From Micromonospora chersina (GTDB lineage: Bacteria > Actinomycetota > Actinomycetes > Mycobacteriales > Micromonosporaceae), in NCBI RefSeq assembly GCF_900091475.1, contig NZ_FMIB01000002.1:3224001-3288000 (forward strand): a DNA stretch of 64,000 nt, written 5' to 3'. Under the pieces are notes generated by a model that saw only the letters and a list, made by a program, of their open reading frames with translations, made no database searches and was not told the DNA's origin. Positions 38,544-48,495 of the stretch are shown here, piece after piece (the first letter of the stretch is position 1; the number at the start of each line of letters is the position of its first letter). The position numbers were made by a program, and so were the translations under genes.

Positions 38544-39850
38544 CCTGGCGGGCGGGTCTGCTGCTCGCGGCGAGCGCGGCGACCCTGCCGGCCTGGCCGG
38601 CGCCGTTCATCGGCGTCGCCGTGCTGACCGCGGCGGTGCTGCTGCTGGTCGTGCTCGACTGGACCCTCGCGGCGCCGCTGCACGGGATCACCGCCACCCG
38701 CGCCGGTGACCGGGCCGTCCGGCTGGGCGGCACCGCCACCGTCACCCTGCACCTGGCCAACGCCTCCGCCCGGACGCTGCGCGCCCAGGTGCGCGACGCC
38801 TGGGTGCCGTCGGCCGGGGCGCGCCCCGACCTCCCCGACGGGCTGGTGCTCACCGTCGCACCGGGCGGCACGGCCGCCCTGCCGGTCCGGCTCACCCCGG
38901 CGCGGCGCGGCGACCGGCCCGCGGTGGCGCTGACCGTACGCTCGCTCGGGCCGCTGCGGCTGGCGTTCCGGCAGCGCGCCGGTCACCCGGCCACGCCACC
39001 GTGGACGCTGCGCGTGCTCCCCCGGTTCGACTCGCGCCGGCACCTGCCCGAGAAGCTGGCGAAGCTGCGCGTCATCGACGGCGTCCAGGTGACCCGGGGC
39101 CGCGGCCACGGCACCGAGTTCGACACCCTCCGCGAGTACGTGGTCGGCGACGACGTGCGCTCGATCGACTGGCGGGCCAGCGCCCGCCGTGCCGACGTGC
39201 TGGTGCGCACCTGGCGGCCGGAGCGGGACCGGCGGCTGGTCTGCGTGCTGGACACCGGCCGCACCTCGGCGGTCCGGCTCGGCGACGAGCCCCGGCTGGA
39301 CACCGCGATCGACGCGGCGCTGCTGCTCACCGCGCTGGCCGCCCGGGCCGGCGACCGGGTCGACCTGCTCGCCGCCGACACCGCCGTACGGGCCCGGGTC
39401 ACCGGCAGCGGCCGGCCCGCGCTGCTCGCCCGGCTGGTCGACGCGGTCGCCCCGCTCCAGCCGGCGCTTGTGGAGACGGACTTCGAACTGATCGCCGGGG
39501 AGGTGCTGCGCCGGGAACGGCAGCGCAGCCTCGTGGTGCTGTTCACCGCCCTGGAGGCGGGCGCGCTGGGCGAAGGGCTCCTGCCCGTGCTGCCCCGGCT
39601 GGCCGCCCGGCACCGGGTGGTGCTCGCGGCCACCCACGACCCGGTGCTGACCGGGCTCACGACCGCCCCGCCGACCGGCCCCGACGACGCGTACGCCGCC
39701 GCGGCGGCCTGGCGGGCCCTGGCCGAACGGGACCGGGTCCGGACCGCGCTGTCCCGGCACGGGGTGACAGTGGTGGACGCCCCGGCCGACCGGCTCGCCC
39801 CGGCGGTCGCCGACACCTACCTGCGGCTCAAGTCCCTCGGGCAGCTCTGA
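38540..39850 (+). CDS. DUF58-domain protein (VWA-like, MoxR partner)
   Basis: 436 residues from ATG 38540, ATGA overlap with moxR. Two adjacent N-terminal hydrophobic helices (5-48) anchor a beta-rich region, then the DUF58 motif GHGTEFDTLREYVVGDDVRSIDWRASAR and a VWA-like domain beginning VCVLDTGR. Similar proteins bind MoxR ATPases. Its last 23 bases overlap the convergent SpoIIM-like gene. Confidence 0.93.
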   Translation: MTWRAGLLLAASAATLPAWPAPFIGVAVLTAAVLLLVVLDWTLAAPLHGITATRAGDRAVRLGGTATVTLHLANASARTLRAQVRDAWVPSAGARPDLPDGLVLTVAPGGTAALPVRLTPARRGDRPAVALTVRSLGPLRLAFRQRAGHPATPPWTLRVLPRFDSRRHLPEKLAKLRVIDGVQVTRGRGHGTEFDTLREYVVGDDVRSIDWRASARRADVLVRTWRPERDRRLVCVLDTGRTSAVRLGDEPRLDTAIDAALLLTALAARAGDRVDLLAADTAVRARVTGSGRPALLARLVDAVAPLQPALVETDFELIAGEVLRRERQRSLVVLFTALEAGALGEGLLPVLPRLAARHRVVLAATHDPVLTGLTTAPPTGPDDAYAAAAAWRALAERDRVRTALSRHGVTVVDAPADRLAPAVADTYLRLKSLGQL

Positions 39851-40781
39851 CCGCCCGGCCGCCGAGGAGCAGCGCGTACGCCAGGAAGGCCAGCCAGACC
39901 GTGGCGCCGATCCCCACCCGGACGGCGACCGGCAGCGGCGCGGGGGTCACGAAGGCCTCCAGCAGCGCCGACACCGCGAAGAGGCCGACCAGGCCGGCGG
40001 CGACCACGATGGCCGAGCGGCCCGCCTCGGCGACGGCGCGGCCGCGGCTCAGGTGCGCCGGCGGCGCGATCCAGGCCCACGCGGTACGCAGCCCGACCCC
40101 GGCCGCCACGTGGATGCCGGTGAGTTCGAGCAGCCCGTGCGGGGTGATCATGCCGAAGAACACGTCGGCCCGGCCGTAGGAGATCATCACGCCGCCCACC
40201 ACGCCGATGTTCAGCGCGTTCTGCCAGAGCAGCCAGAACACCGGCACCACCAGCACCCCGGCGGCCAGGCACTGCGCGGCGAGCCAGGCGTTGTGCGTCC
40301 ACAGGTGGAACGCGAAGGTCGGCGCGGTGAACTCGGTGTAGTAACCGGCGAAGCCGGAGTCGACGAGCTGTCGGGCCGCCTCGGCGCCGATGAACGCGGC
40401 GGCGGTGTCCGGGTGGCCGGCGACGAACCAGATGAGGAAGGCGGTGAGCGCGCTGAACCCGGTGGCCACCGCGCACCACCAGGGCCAGGCCCGGTAGAGG
40501 GCGGCCGGCAGGTCGCCGAGTAGGAACCGGCCCACCGCCGCCCACGAGGGTCGGGGGCGGCCGGTGATCCGGGCCCGGGCCGCGAGCACCAGGTGGGAGA
40601 GGCGGCCGACCAGGGCCGGTTCGGGCGCCCGGCTGCGCAGCACGGACAGGTGGGTGGCGGCGCGCTGGTAGAGGCCGACCAGCTCGTCCACCTCGGCCGC
40701 GTCCAGCTTCCGCCGGCCGGTCAACTGCTCCAGCCGTCGCCACTCGCCGCCGTGCTCGGCCACGTACGCGTCGAGATCCAC
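39828..40781 (-). CDS. Stage II sporulation protein M-like membrane protein
   Basis: 317 residues. A cytosolic helical N-terminus (1-95, starting MDLDAYVAEHGGEWRRLEQL) precedes five or six membrane helices. The SpoIIM/DUF95 signature is NALNIGVVGGVMISYG...FFGMITPHGLLELTGIHVAAGVGL. In Bacillus SpoIIM is part of an engulfment hydrolase complex; in actinobacteria the gene belongs to the MoxR/RDD cluster (Rv3694c) and its role is not known. It is divergent from the RDD gene. Confidence 0.93.
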   Translation of the reverse strand: MDLDAYVAEHGGEWRRLEQLTGRRKLDAAEVDELVGLYQRAATHLSVLRSRAPEPALVGRLSHLVLAARARITGRPRPSWAAVGRFLLGDLPAALYRAWPWWCAVATGFSALTAFLIWFVAGHPDTAAAFIGAEAARQLVDSGFAGYYTEFTAPTFAFHLWTHNAWLAAQCLAAGVLVVPVFWLLWQNALNIGVVGGVMISYGRADVFFGMITPHGLLELTGIHVAAGVGLRTAWAWIAPPAHLSRGRAVAEAGRSAIVVAAGLVGLFAVSALLEAFVTPAPLPVAVRVGIGATVWLAFLAYALLLGGRAVRAARGT

Positions 40782-40807
40782 TCGTCCTCCCCCGTCCGGC
40801 GCACATA

Positions 40808-41773
40808 GTGTTCACTGTCGGGGTGCGCGCGCAACCTCCCCCACCGGCCCGGTGGGCCGACGCCGGTCTGGTGAGCGGCGAGGCGGTGGAGCTGGACGTC
40901 CGGGCGGCCCGGCTGGGCTCCCGGGTGCTCGCCCTGCTGATCGACCTGGTGGCCCAGCTCGTCGTGGCGATGCTGCTCAGCGCGGGCCTGTCGGTGCTGG
41001 TGGTGAGCCTGCCGGGTGACCTCATGGACGCCGCGCTGGCCGGCGCCCTCCAGCTCGTGGTGCTGGTGCTGGTGCTCGTCGGCTACCCGGTGCTCATGGA
41101 GCGCTTCGCTGGCGGCCGGACGCTGGGCAAGCTGGCCGTGGGGCTGCGGGTGGTCCGCGCCGACGGCGGCCCGGTCGGGGTCGGCCAGTCGCTGACCCGG
41201 GCCCTGGTGGGCGTGGCCGTGGAGTGGCCGGGGCTGGTGCTGCCGCTGTTGAGCTGGGCGGCGAGCGTGACGGTGATGCTCACCGACCCGCGCGGGCGGC
41301 GGCTGGGCGACCTCGTCGCCGGCACGCTTGTGGTGCACACCCGCGGCGCCGGGGTGTGGCGGCCGGCCCCGCCGCCCGTGCCGCCGCTGCTCGGCTGGGC
41401 GGCCACCCTCGACCTGACCCGCGTGGACGACGGGCTGGCCCTGGCCGTCCGGCAGTACCTGGGCCGGTTGCACCAGCTCGCCGAGCCGGACCGGAGCCGG
41501 CTGGGCCGGGGGCTGTGGGCCGAGGTCGCGGCGGTCACGTCGCCGCCCCCGCCGTGGGCCGCGCCCGAGCCGGCGTACCTGGCCGCGGTGCTGGCCGAGC
41601 GGGGTCGCCGGGCCGCGTACCGGCTGGGCCGCGCCCGGGCGGTCACCGCCACGCTGTGGCCGGAGCTGACCTCCGCGCCGGCCACTTCGGCGCCGGCCGC
41701 CCTGCGGCCCGCCGTCCCGACCCAACCCGATCCGGTACGCGGGCAGCCCACCTCGGTCCGCGCCGGGCGCTGA
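40808..41773 (+). CDS. RDD-family membrane protein
   Basis: 321 residues from GTG 40808; GTG 40823 is an alternative. The RDD domain (20-180) has AARLGSRVLALLIDLVAQLVV (the first Arg and paired Asp) and the conserved loop GGRTLGKLAVGLRVVRADGG, ending TDPRGRRLGDLVAGTLVV. The C-terminal 140 residues are soluble and Ala/Pro-rich. RDD proteins are thought to transport small ions or solutes, unproven here. It matches Rv3695 in the mycobacterial cluster. Confidence 0.92.
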   Translation: MFTVGVRAQPPPPARWADAGLVSGEAVELDVRAARLGSRVLALLIDLVAQLVVAMLLSAGLSVLVVSLPGDLMDAALAGALQLVVLVLVLVGYPVLMERFAGGRTLGKLAVGLRVVRADGGPVGVGQSLTRALVGVAVEWPGLVLPLLSWAASVTVMLTDPRGRRLGDLVAGTLVVHTRGAGVWRPAPPPVPPLLGWAATLDLTRVDDGLALAVRQYLGRLHQLAEPDRSRLGRGLWAEVAAVTSPPPPWAAPEPAYLAAVLAERGRRAAYRLGRARAVTATLWPELTSAPATSAPAALRPAVPTQPDPVRGQPTSVRAGR

Positions 41774-41779
41774 CCCCGG

Positions 41780-43081
41780 TCAGGAGAACAGTTCCCGGCC
41801 CCACCAGTCGGCGGCGTCGCGGACGCCGGGCGGGCAGGCGAACAGGCCGCTGGAGACGTGCCGCAGGTACTCGTTCATGGCGTCGTTGCGGGCCAGCCGG
41901 GTCTGGATCGGCACGAACTGCTTGCGCGGGTCCCGCTGGTAGGCGATGAAGAAGAGCCCGGCGTCGAGCCGGCCCAGCCCGTCGGAGCCGTCCACGAAGT
42001 TGTAGCCGCGGCGCAGCAGGCGGGCGCCGTCGTTCTGGTCCGGGTGGGCGAGCCGGACGTGCGAGGTCTCGGCGATCACCGGCTCGCCGTCGTCGCCCTT
42101 GGCGGCGAAGTCCGGCTCGTCGAACTCGGCGCGCTTGCCGAGCGGCGCGCCGCTGCCCTTGGTCCGGCCGACGATCATCTCCTGCTCGGCCAGGGGGCTG
42201 CGGTCCCAGGTCTCGATCAGCATCCGGATCTTGCGGGTGACGAGGTAGGACCCGCCGGCCATCCAGGCGGGGCCGTCGCCGGCCTGGGCCCAGAGCTGCT
42301 CGCGGAGCAGGTCGGCGTCCTCGGCCTTGAGGTTGGCGGTGCCGTCCTTGAAGCCGAACAGGTTGCGCGGGGTGGCCTGCCCCCGCGACGTCGACGAGGT
42401 ACGCCCGAAGCCGAGCTGGGACCAGCGGACGCTGACCACGCCCATGCCGATCCGGGCCAGGTTGCGGATGGCGTGCACCGCCACCTGCGGGTCGTTGGCG
42501 CACGCCTGGACGCAGATGTCGCCGCCGGACAGTTCCGGCTTGAGCGCGTCACCGGCGAAGTGCGGCAGGTCGGCCAGGGCGGCGGGCCGCTTGTCGGCGA
42601 TGCCGAAGCGGTCCCGGCCCTGGGCGTCGCGGAACAGCGTCGGTCCGAAGCCGACGGTGATGGTGAGCTGCGACGGGGGCAGCCCGAGCGCCTCGCCGGT
42701 GTCGTCCGGCGGGGCCTCCGGCACGCCGCCGACCGCGCCGATCAGCCCGGCGTCCTTGCCGGCGGTCATCCGGGCCGCGGCGGCGCTCCACTCCTGAAGC
42801 AGCGCGACCAGCCGGGCCCGGTCCTTGGTGATCACGTCGAACGCGACGAAGTGCAGCCGGTCCTGGGCCGGGGTGATGATGCCGGCCTGGTGCTCGCCGT
42901 GGAACGGGACCGCGCCGGCCGCCGTCTCGGTGGCCGACGCCTGGTCCCCACGGCCGAGCAGCGCGCCCGCGCCGACCGCCACCCCGGCGACGCCGGCCAC
43001 GCCGGCTCCGGCCAGGGTGATGGCCCGGCGCCGGGACACACCGGTCCCGCGGGTCGTCTCGTCGGTGTTCGGCTCGCTCAT
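41780..43081 (-). CDS. efeB: DyP-type heme peroxidase / deferrochelatase EfeB
   Basis: 433 residues from ATG 43081, with GGAGG at the right distance. A Tat signal (SRRRAITLAGAGVAGVAG) exports the folded heme protein. DyP motifs: GFKDGTAN (catalytic Asp), the proximal His region ETSHVRLAHPDQND, and the distal Arg in LLRRGYNF. In EfeUOB it oxidises ferrous iron or removes iron from heme to feed EfeU. It is the third gene of efeU-efeO-efeB, 23 bases after efeO. Confidence 0.94.
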   Translation of the reverse strand: MSEPNTDETTRGTGVSRRRAITLAGAGVAGVAGVAVGAGALLGRGDQASATETAAGAVPFHGEHQAGIITPAQDRLHFVAFDVITKDRARLVALLQEWSAAAARMTAGKDAGLIGAVGGVPEAPPDDTGEALGLPPSQLTITVGFGPTLFRDAQGRDRFGIADKRPAALADLPHFAGDALKPELSGGDICVQACANDPQVAVHAIRNLARIGMGVVSVRWSQLGFGRTSSTSRGQATPRNLFGFKDGTANLKAEDADLLREQLWAQAGDGPAWMAGGSYLVTRKIRMLIETWDRSPLAEQEMIVGRTKGSGAPLGKRAEFDEPDFAAKGDDGEPVIAETSHVRLAHPDQNDGARLLRRGYNFVDGSDGLGRLDAGLFFIAYQRDPRKQFVPIQTRLARNDAMNEYLRHVSSGLFACPPGVRDAADWWGRELFS

Positions 43082-43104
43082 CACATCACCTCCGGACCCG
43101 GTCG

Positions 43105-44235
43105 TCATCGGGCGACGACCGCGGCAACCTTGCTGATCGGCTCGGCCAGGGCGTTGATGCTGTCCGAGAGTTCCTTGAGCTCGGCCTTGCTGAGCTGGGT
43201 GTGCAGCTTCCAGCCGTCGCCGGCGCGGTGCTTGCCGAGCGCGGCCTCGACGTTGGCGAACTCGGTGTCGAGCTGCTTGACCAGGTCGGGCGAGCGCTGC
43301 TCCAGGGCGGGGCGCAGCGCGGCGATGGCCGCCTTCGAGCCCTCCAGGTTGGCGTTGAAGTCCCAGAGGTCGGTGTGCGAGTACCGCTCCTCCTCGCCGG
43401 TGATCTTGCCGCTGGCGACCTCGTCGAGGAGCGCCTTGGCGCCGTTGGCGAGCTGGAGCGGGGTGAGCTTCTCGGCGTTGGCCTTGGCCACGATCGCCTT
43501 GACGTCGACGAGGAGCTGGTCGGCGATGGCGCCGTCCTTGCTGACGTCGCCGGTGGTCCACAGGTCCTTCTCGATCCGGTGGAAACCGGTGAACGGCATG
43601 CCCTCCTCGACGACCTCCTCGCGGCCGTCGATCTTCGGGTCGAGGTCGCCGAAGCTCTCCGCCACCGGCTCGATCCGCTCCCAGTAGGTGCGGGCCACCG
43701 GGTACAGCTCCTTGGCCCTGGTCACGTCGTTGGCCTTGACCGCGGCCACGAACTCCTCGGTCTTGGTGAGCAGCGCGGCGGTCTGGCTCTGCACGTAGCG
43801 CTGGTAGCTGGCGGTGGCCTGGCTGAGCGCGGCGTCGGGCGCGACGGTGGCGGCGGTGCCGCTGACCTTCAGGGCGCCCCGGATGCCGCGGCCGCTCATG
43901 CCCGGCTTGCAGGCGGTCTCGTACGTGCCGGCGGGCAGCTCGACGTGCAGCTCACGGCTCAGGCCCGGGGCGATGTTCTCCACCTCGCCCATCACCCGGT
44001 CGCCGGCGGCGTAGACGTAGAACTCGTTGACCTTGGAGCCGGAGTTGGTCACCTTGAAGGTCACCTGCCCGGCCTCGACCTCGGTGACGCCGACCTCGCA
44101 GGCGCTGTCGGTGGCCTTGACGGCGATCGGGCCGCCGGCCTTGGCGTCGGGGTCGTCACCGCCCCCGCAACCGGCCAGACCGGCGACGGCGAGCACCCCG
44201 GCGGCGGCGGGCACGACGAATCGAGTGGTACGCAT
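43105..44235 (-). CDS. efeO: Iron-uptake lipoprotein EfeO (cupredoxin plus M75 domain)
   Basis: 376 residues. The signal MRTTRFVVPAAAGVLAVAGLAGCGGG is a lipoprotein signal (LAGC). Residues 40-130 form a cupredoxin-like domain (FKVTNSGSKVNEFYVYAAGDRVMGEVENIAPG), and 135-375 the M75/imelysin domain with the metal motif HRIE in GMPFTGFHRIEKDLW. It binds iron at the cell surface and hands it to the EfeU permease, encoded 28 bases upstream. Confidence 0.95.
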   Translation of the reverse strand: MRTTRFVVPAAAGVLAVAGLAGCGGGDDPDAKAGGPIAVKATDSACEVGVTEVEAGQVTFKVTNSGSKVNEFYVYAAGDRVMGEVENIAPGLSRELHVELPAGTYETACKPGMSGRGIRGALKVSGTAATVAPDAALSQATASYQRYVQSQTAALLTKTEEFVAAVKANDVTRAKELYPVARTYWERIEPVAESFGDLDPKIDGREEVVEEGMPFTGFHRIEKDLWTTGDVSKDGAIADQLLVDVKAIVAKANAEKLTPLQLANGAKALLDEVASGKITGEEERYSHTDLWDFNANLEGSKAAIAALRPALEQRSPDLVKQLDTEFANVEAALGKHRAGDGWKLHTQLSKAELKELSDSINALAEPISKVAAVVAR

Positions 44236-44263
44236 CGGTGGTGTCTCCTCGGAAACGGGCCGG

Positions 44264-45238
44264 TCAGGCGCGCTGGGTCGCGGTGGTGGTGGGAGCCTCG
44301 GCGGCGGCCGGCTCGGTCGGCGTGGTCGCGGCGGCCGGCTCGGTCGGCGTGCTCGCGCCGTCGCCGGTCGCGGCCGGCGGGGCGGCAGGCGCTGCCGGCG
44401 GGGCGGCGGGTGCGGCGGGCCGTGCCGGGGCGGCCGGCTTGCGCAGGAAGAGGACGAGCACCGGGACCGCGTAGGCCACCCAGGCGATCATCTCCAGCAC
44501 GGTCGGGGCGGCGGTGATGTTGAACATGCCGGCGAGCAGCGCGCCGTACCAGGCGTTGGGGTCGAGCGTCGAGGAGATGTCGAAGGCCTGGTTGTTCAGG
44601 CCGGGCAGCACGCCGGCCTCCTGGAAGTCGTGCACGCCGTACTTGAGGATGCCGGCGGCGACCAGGATCAGCAGCGCGCCGGTCCAGGTGAAGAACTTGC
44701 TCAGGTTGATCTTCAGGGCGCTGCGGTAGAGCAGGAAGCCGATCACCACGGCGGTGGCGACGCCGCCGGCCAGCGAGAGCAGCGCGCCGGCGCCGGTGCC
44801 GCCGGCCGCGCTCTGCGCGGCGGAGTAGAAGATCAGCGCGGTCTCCAGGCCCTCCCGGATCACCGCGAGGAAGGCCATGCCGGCGACCGCGAGGGAGCCG
44901 ACGGCGAGCGCCTCGGTCAGCTTGCCGCGCAGCTCGCCGGCGATCGTCCGGGCGGCCGTGCGCATCCAGAAGATCATCCAGGTCACGAAGACGACGGCGG
45001 CCACCGAGGTGACGGCCTCGAACAGCTCGCGGTCCTCGGAGCGCGCCAGCAGCGAGGTCGAGGTGTACTCGATCAGCCAGCCGAAGACGACGGAGAGCGC
45101 CACGGCCAGGCCGACCCCGGCCCAGACCTGCGGCAGGCGGTCACGCCGCTGCGACTTCACGAGGAAGGCGACCAGGATGCTGACCACGAGGGTCGCTTCC
45201 AGGCCCTCTCGCAGGCCGATCAGGTAGGTGGCGAACAT
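44264..45238 (-). CDS. efeU: Ferrous/ferric iron permease EfeU (FTR1 family)
   Basis: 324 residues with seven membrane helices. Both REGLE iron-ligand motifs are present: LREGLEATLVVSIL in helix 1 and IREGLETALIFYSA in helix 4. A Pro/Ala/Thr-rich cytosolic tail of about 50 residues follows helix 7. The first gene of the efeUOB iron-import operon; a possible iron box lies upstream. Confidence 0.95.
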   Translation of the reverse strand: MFATYLIGLREGLEATLVVSILVAFLVKSQRRDRLPQVWAGVGLAVALSVVFGWLIEYTSTSLLARSEDRELFEAVTSVAAVVFVTWMIFWMRTAARTIAGELRGKLTEALAVGSLAVAGMAFLAVIREGLETALIFYSAAQSAAGGTGAGALLSLAGGVATAVVIGFLLYRSALKINLSKFFTWTGALLILVAAGILKYGVHDFQEAGVLPGLNNQAFDISSTLDPNAWYGALLAGMFNITAAPTVLEMIAWVAYAVPVLVLFLRKPAAPARPAAPAAPPAAPAAPPAATGDGASTPTEPAAATTPTEPAAAEAPTTTATQRA

Positions 45239-45255
45239 CGGTACTCCGTGTTTGG

Positions 45256-45274
45256 TTAGGCACGCCTCAGTTAA
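45256..45274 (-). promoter_or_regulatory. Candidate IdeR/DmdR iron box upstream of efeU
   Basis: TTAGGCACGCCTCAGTTAA, 18 bases upstream of the efeU ATG, matches an IdeR-type 19-mer (TTAGGTTAGGCTCACCTAA) at 13 of 19 positions by my count. A second, overlapping half-match extends to 45280. Placement and operon content support iron repression. Confidence 0.45.
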
Positions 45275-45477
45275 CTTAGGGCAGCCATACCTTGCTCCTG
45301 ATCGGGCACCGAGTCAAGTCGATCGGCCGAACGTCACCCCGCCCGTCGGCATGCTGACATGCCCTGGTCACCTCACCTTCGCCCGGCGGCGGCCACACCC
45401 GCCAGGGCCGTTCGACCCCACCCGGACACCGGGAGCCGGCGCGCAGCGCCGGAGCCGCCGACGCCCCGCGTACGCGA

Positions 45478-45519
45478 AGGGGACCGGGACGGCCGCGCGA
45501 CGGCCGACCCCGGTCCCCT
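45478..45519 (-). terminator. ahcY terminator
   Basis: An 11-bp perfect stem (45478-45488 with 45509-45519) encloses a smaller CGGCCG hairpin, 12 bases past the ahcY stop on the minus strand. Confidence 0.75.
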
Positions 45520-45530
45520 CCGGGCGGAAC

Positions 45531-47030
<1,500 letters not shown>

Positions 47031-47341
47031 GGAAGCTCCTGTCGAACGATGACTGCGCAGCCTTCCACCTTACGCGCGTGGACTTCTTCTCCCGTGCCCG
47101 GTTGACCGACGGGGCGGCGGCCCGGTCGGCGGACAGCGCACGGGGCGGTCGGTCGTGAACGGACTTTCCGCTCACGGCCCGGCCGCCCCGTGCATCCCCC
47201 CGGTTTGGTTCCCCCGCGCGTTACCGGACCTTCGTCGCGACAACGCTGCGTACCCATAGAGTCACACCAGGTCAGGACCGCGTCAAGCCATTTCGGGAAA
47301 GTCGGACTTGGGCGAGGCTGAGCCGCCGCGTAGCGCTCCGG
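47031..47341 (-). promoter_or_regulatory. 311-bp intergenic region: ahcY promoter and structured leader
   Basis: No gene is supportable. On the minus strand TTGACG (47286-47281) and CTCTAT (47261-47256), 19 bp apart, make a plausible promoter for ahcY, giving a leader of more than 200 nt. The leader contains a two-tier hairpin at 47138-47193: outer 11-bp perfect stem 47138-47148/47183-47193, inner 10-bp stem 47154-47163/47167-47176 with one G-U pair. It could be a leader element or a manA terminator. Confidence 0.5.
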
Positions 47342-48493
47342 TCAGCGCAGTCCGGAGGTGGCGACGAACGCCACGCCGGCCCCACCGAGCACGAGCGGCC
47401 CGCCGGCCGCGGTGCCGATCGCCGCCTGGCCGGCAGCCAGGGTGACGGTCCCCACCCCGTCGGCAACGGTGACCTCACCGGCGCGGCACAGCACCACCCG
47501 CGGGCCAGGGACGTCCAACCGTGCCGCCGGGCCGCCGGCGGTCACCTCGACCCGGTGCAGCGCGAAGTCGTCCACGGGCACCAGCCAGGTCACCACCCCG
47601 GGCGCCACCTGCTCCGGCCGGACCACCGGCTCGTCGAGCACCTCGAAACGCAGCACCCGCAGCAGCTCGTCCACGTCCACCCGCTTCGGGGTGAGCCCGC
47701 CGCGCAGCACGTTGTCGCTGGCCGCCATGATCTCCACGCCGGTGCCCCGCAGGTAGGCGTGCAGGTTGCCGGCCGGCATCCAGATCGCCTCGCCCGGCGC
47801 CAGCCGGACGTGGTGCAGCAGCAACGCCACCACCACACCCGGGTCGGCCGGGTAGTCGACCGCCAGCGCCCGGGCCAGCCCGGCGTCCGGACCGGCGGCC
47901 TCCGCCGCCAGCACGTCCGCCACCAGCCCGGCACGCTCCGCCTCCGGCCAGCTCAACAGCAGGCGTACGGCCTCCCGCAGCCCTTCCGGCCCGGTCCGCA
48001 GCGCCGCCACCACGGGCTCCAGCGCCGGTACGCCGAATGCCGCGATGGCCGCCGCCGACTCCGCCGGATCCCGGAACCCGCAGAGCGCCTCGAACTCCGA
48101 GAGCGCGACCAGCAGCTCCGGCTTGTGGTACGGGTCCACGTAGTTGACCCGGCCGGTGTCGGCGGCATAGCCGGCCCGGGCCTGCTCGGCGTCCGGGTGG
48201 GCCTGGAGGCTCAGCGGGGCGTCCGCCGCCAGGACCTTCAACAGGAACGGCAACCGGGTGCCGAACCGGCCGACCAGGCGCTCGCCCAGCCAGTGCTCCG
48301 GCTCCCCGACCAGCAGTTCGGTGAGGCTGACCGGGTTGCCGTCGCGGTCCACCGTGGCCGGCGCGCCCGGGTGGGCGCCCAGCCACAGCTCGGCCTCCGG
48401 CCCGGCGCTCGGCACCGGCCGCCCCTGCAACTCGGCGATCGCCGTGCGGGAGCCCCAGGCGTAGTCCCGGATCCGGCCCTGCAACAGCTCCAC
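47342..48493 (-). CDS. manA: Mannose-6-phosphate isomerase, class I
   Basis: 383 residues. Zinc-site motifs are in order: LSLQAHPD (Gln/His), PYHKPEL (Glu), and NLHAYLRGTGVEIMAASDNVLRGGLTPK (second His and catalytic Arg). It converts fructose-6-P and mannose-6-P, supplying mannose for glycolipids and glycoproteins. It starts two bases after the stop of the cation transporter upstream; with the SIS gene it forms the actinobacterial manA/Rv3256c cluster. Confidence 0.97.
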   Translation of the reverse strand: MELLQGRIRDYAWGSRTAIAELQGRPVPSAGPEAELWLGAHPGAPATVDRDGNPVSLTELLVGEPEHWLGERLVGRFGTRLPFLLKVLAADAPLSLQAHPDAEQARAGYAADTGRVNYVDPYHKPELLVALSEFEALCGFRDPAESAAAIAAFGVPALEPVVAALRTGPEGLREAVRLLLSWPEAERAGLVADVLAAEAAGPDAGLARALAVDYPADPGVVVALLLHHVRLAPGEAIWMPAGNLHAYLRGTGVEIMAASDNVLRGGLTPKRVDVDELLRVLRFEVLDEPVVRPEQVAPGVVTWLVPVDDFALHRVEVTAGGPAARLDVPGPRVVLCRAGEVTVADGVGTVTLAAGQAAIGTAAGGPLVLGGAGVAFVATSGLR

Positions 48494-48495
48494 GG

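Noticed and set aside
47031..47341. SAH riboswitch before ahcY
   Set aside because: The GAGGAGCGCUGC-type conserved segment is not visible; only a generic hairpin is supported.
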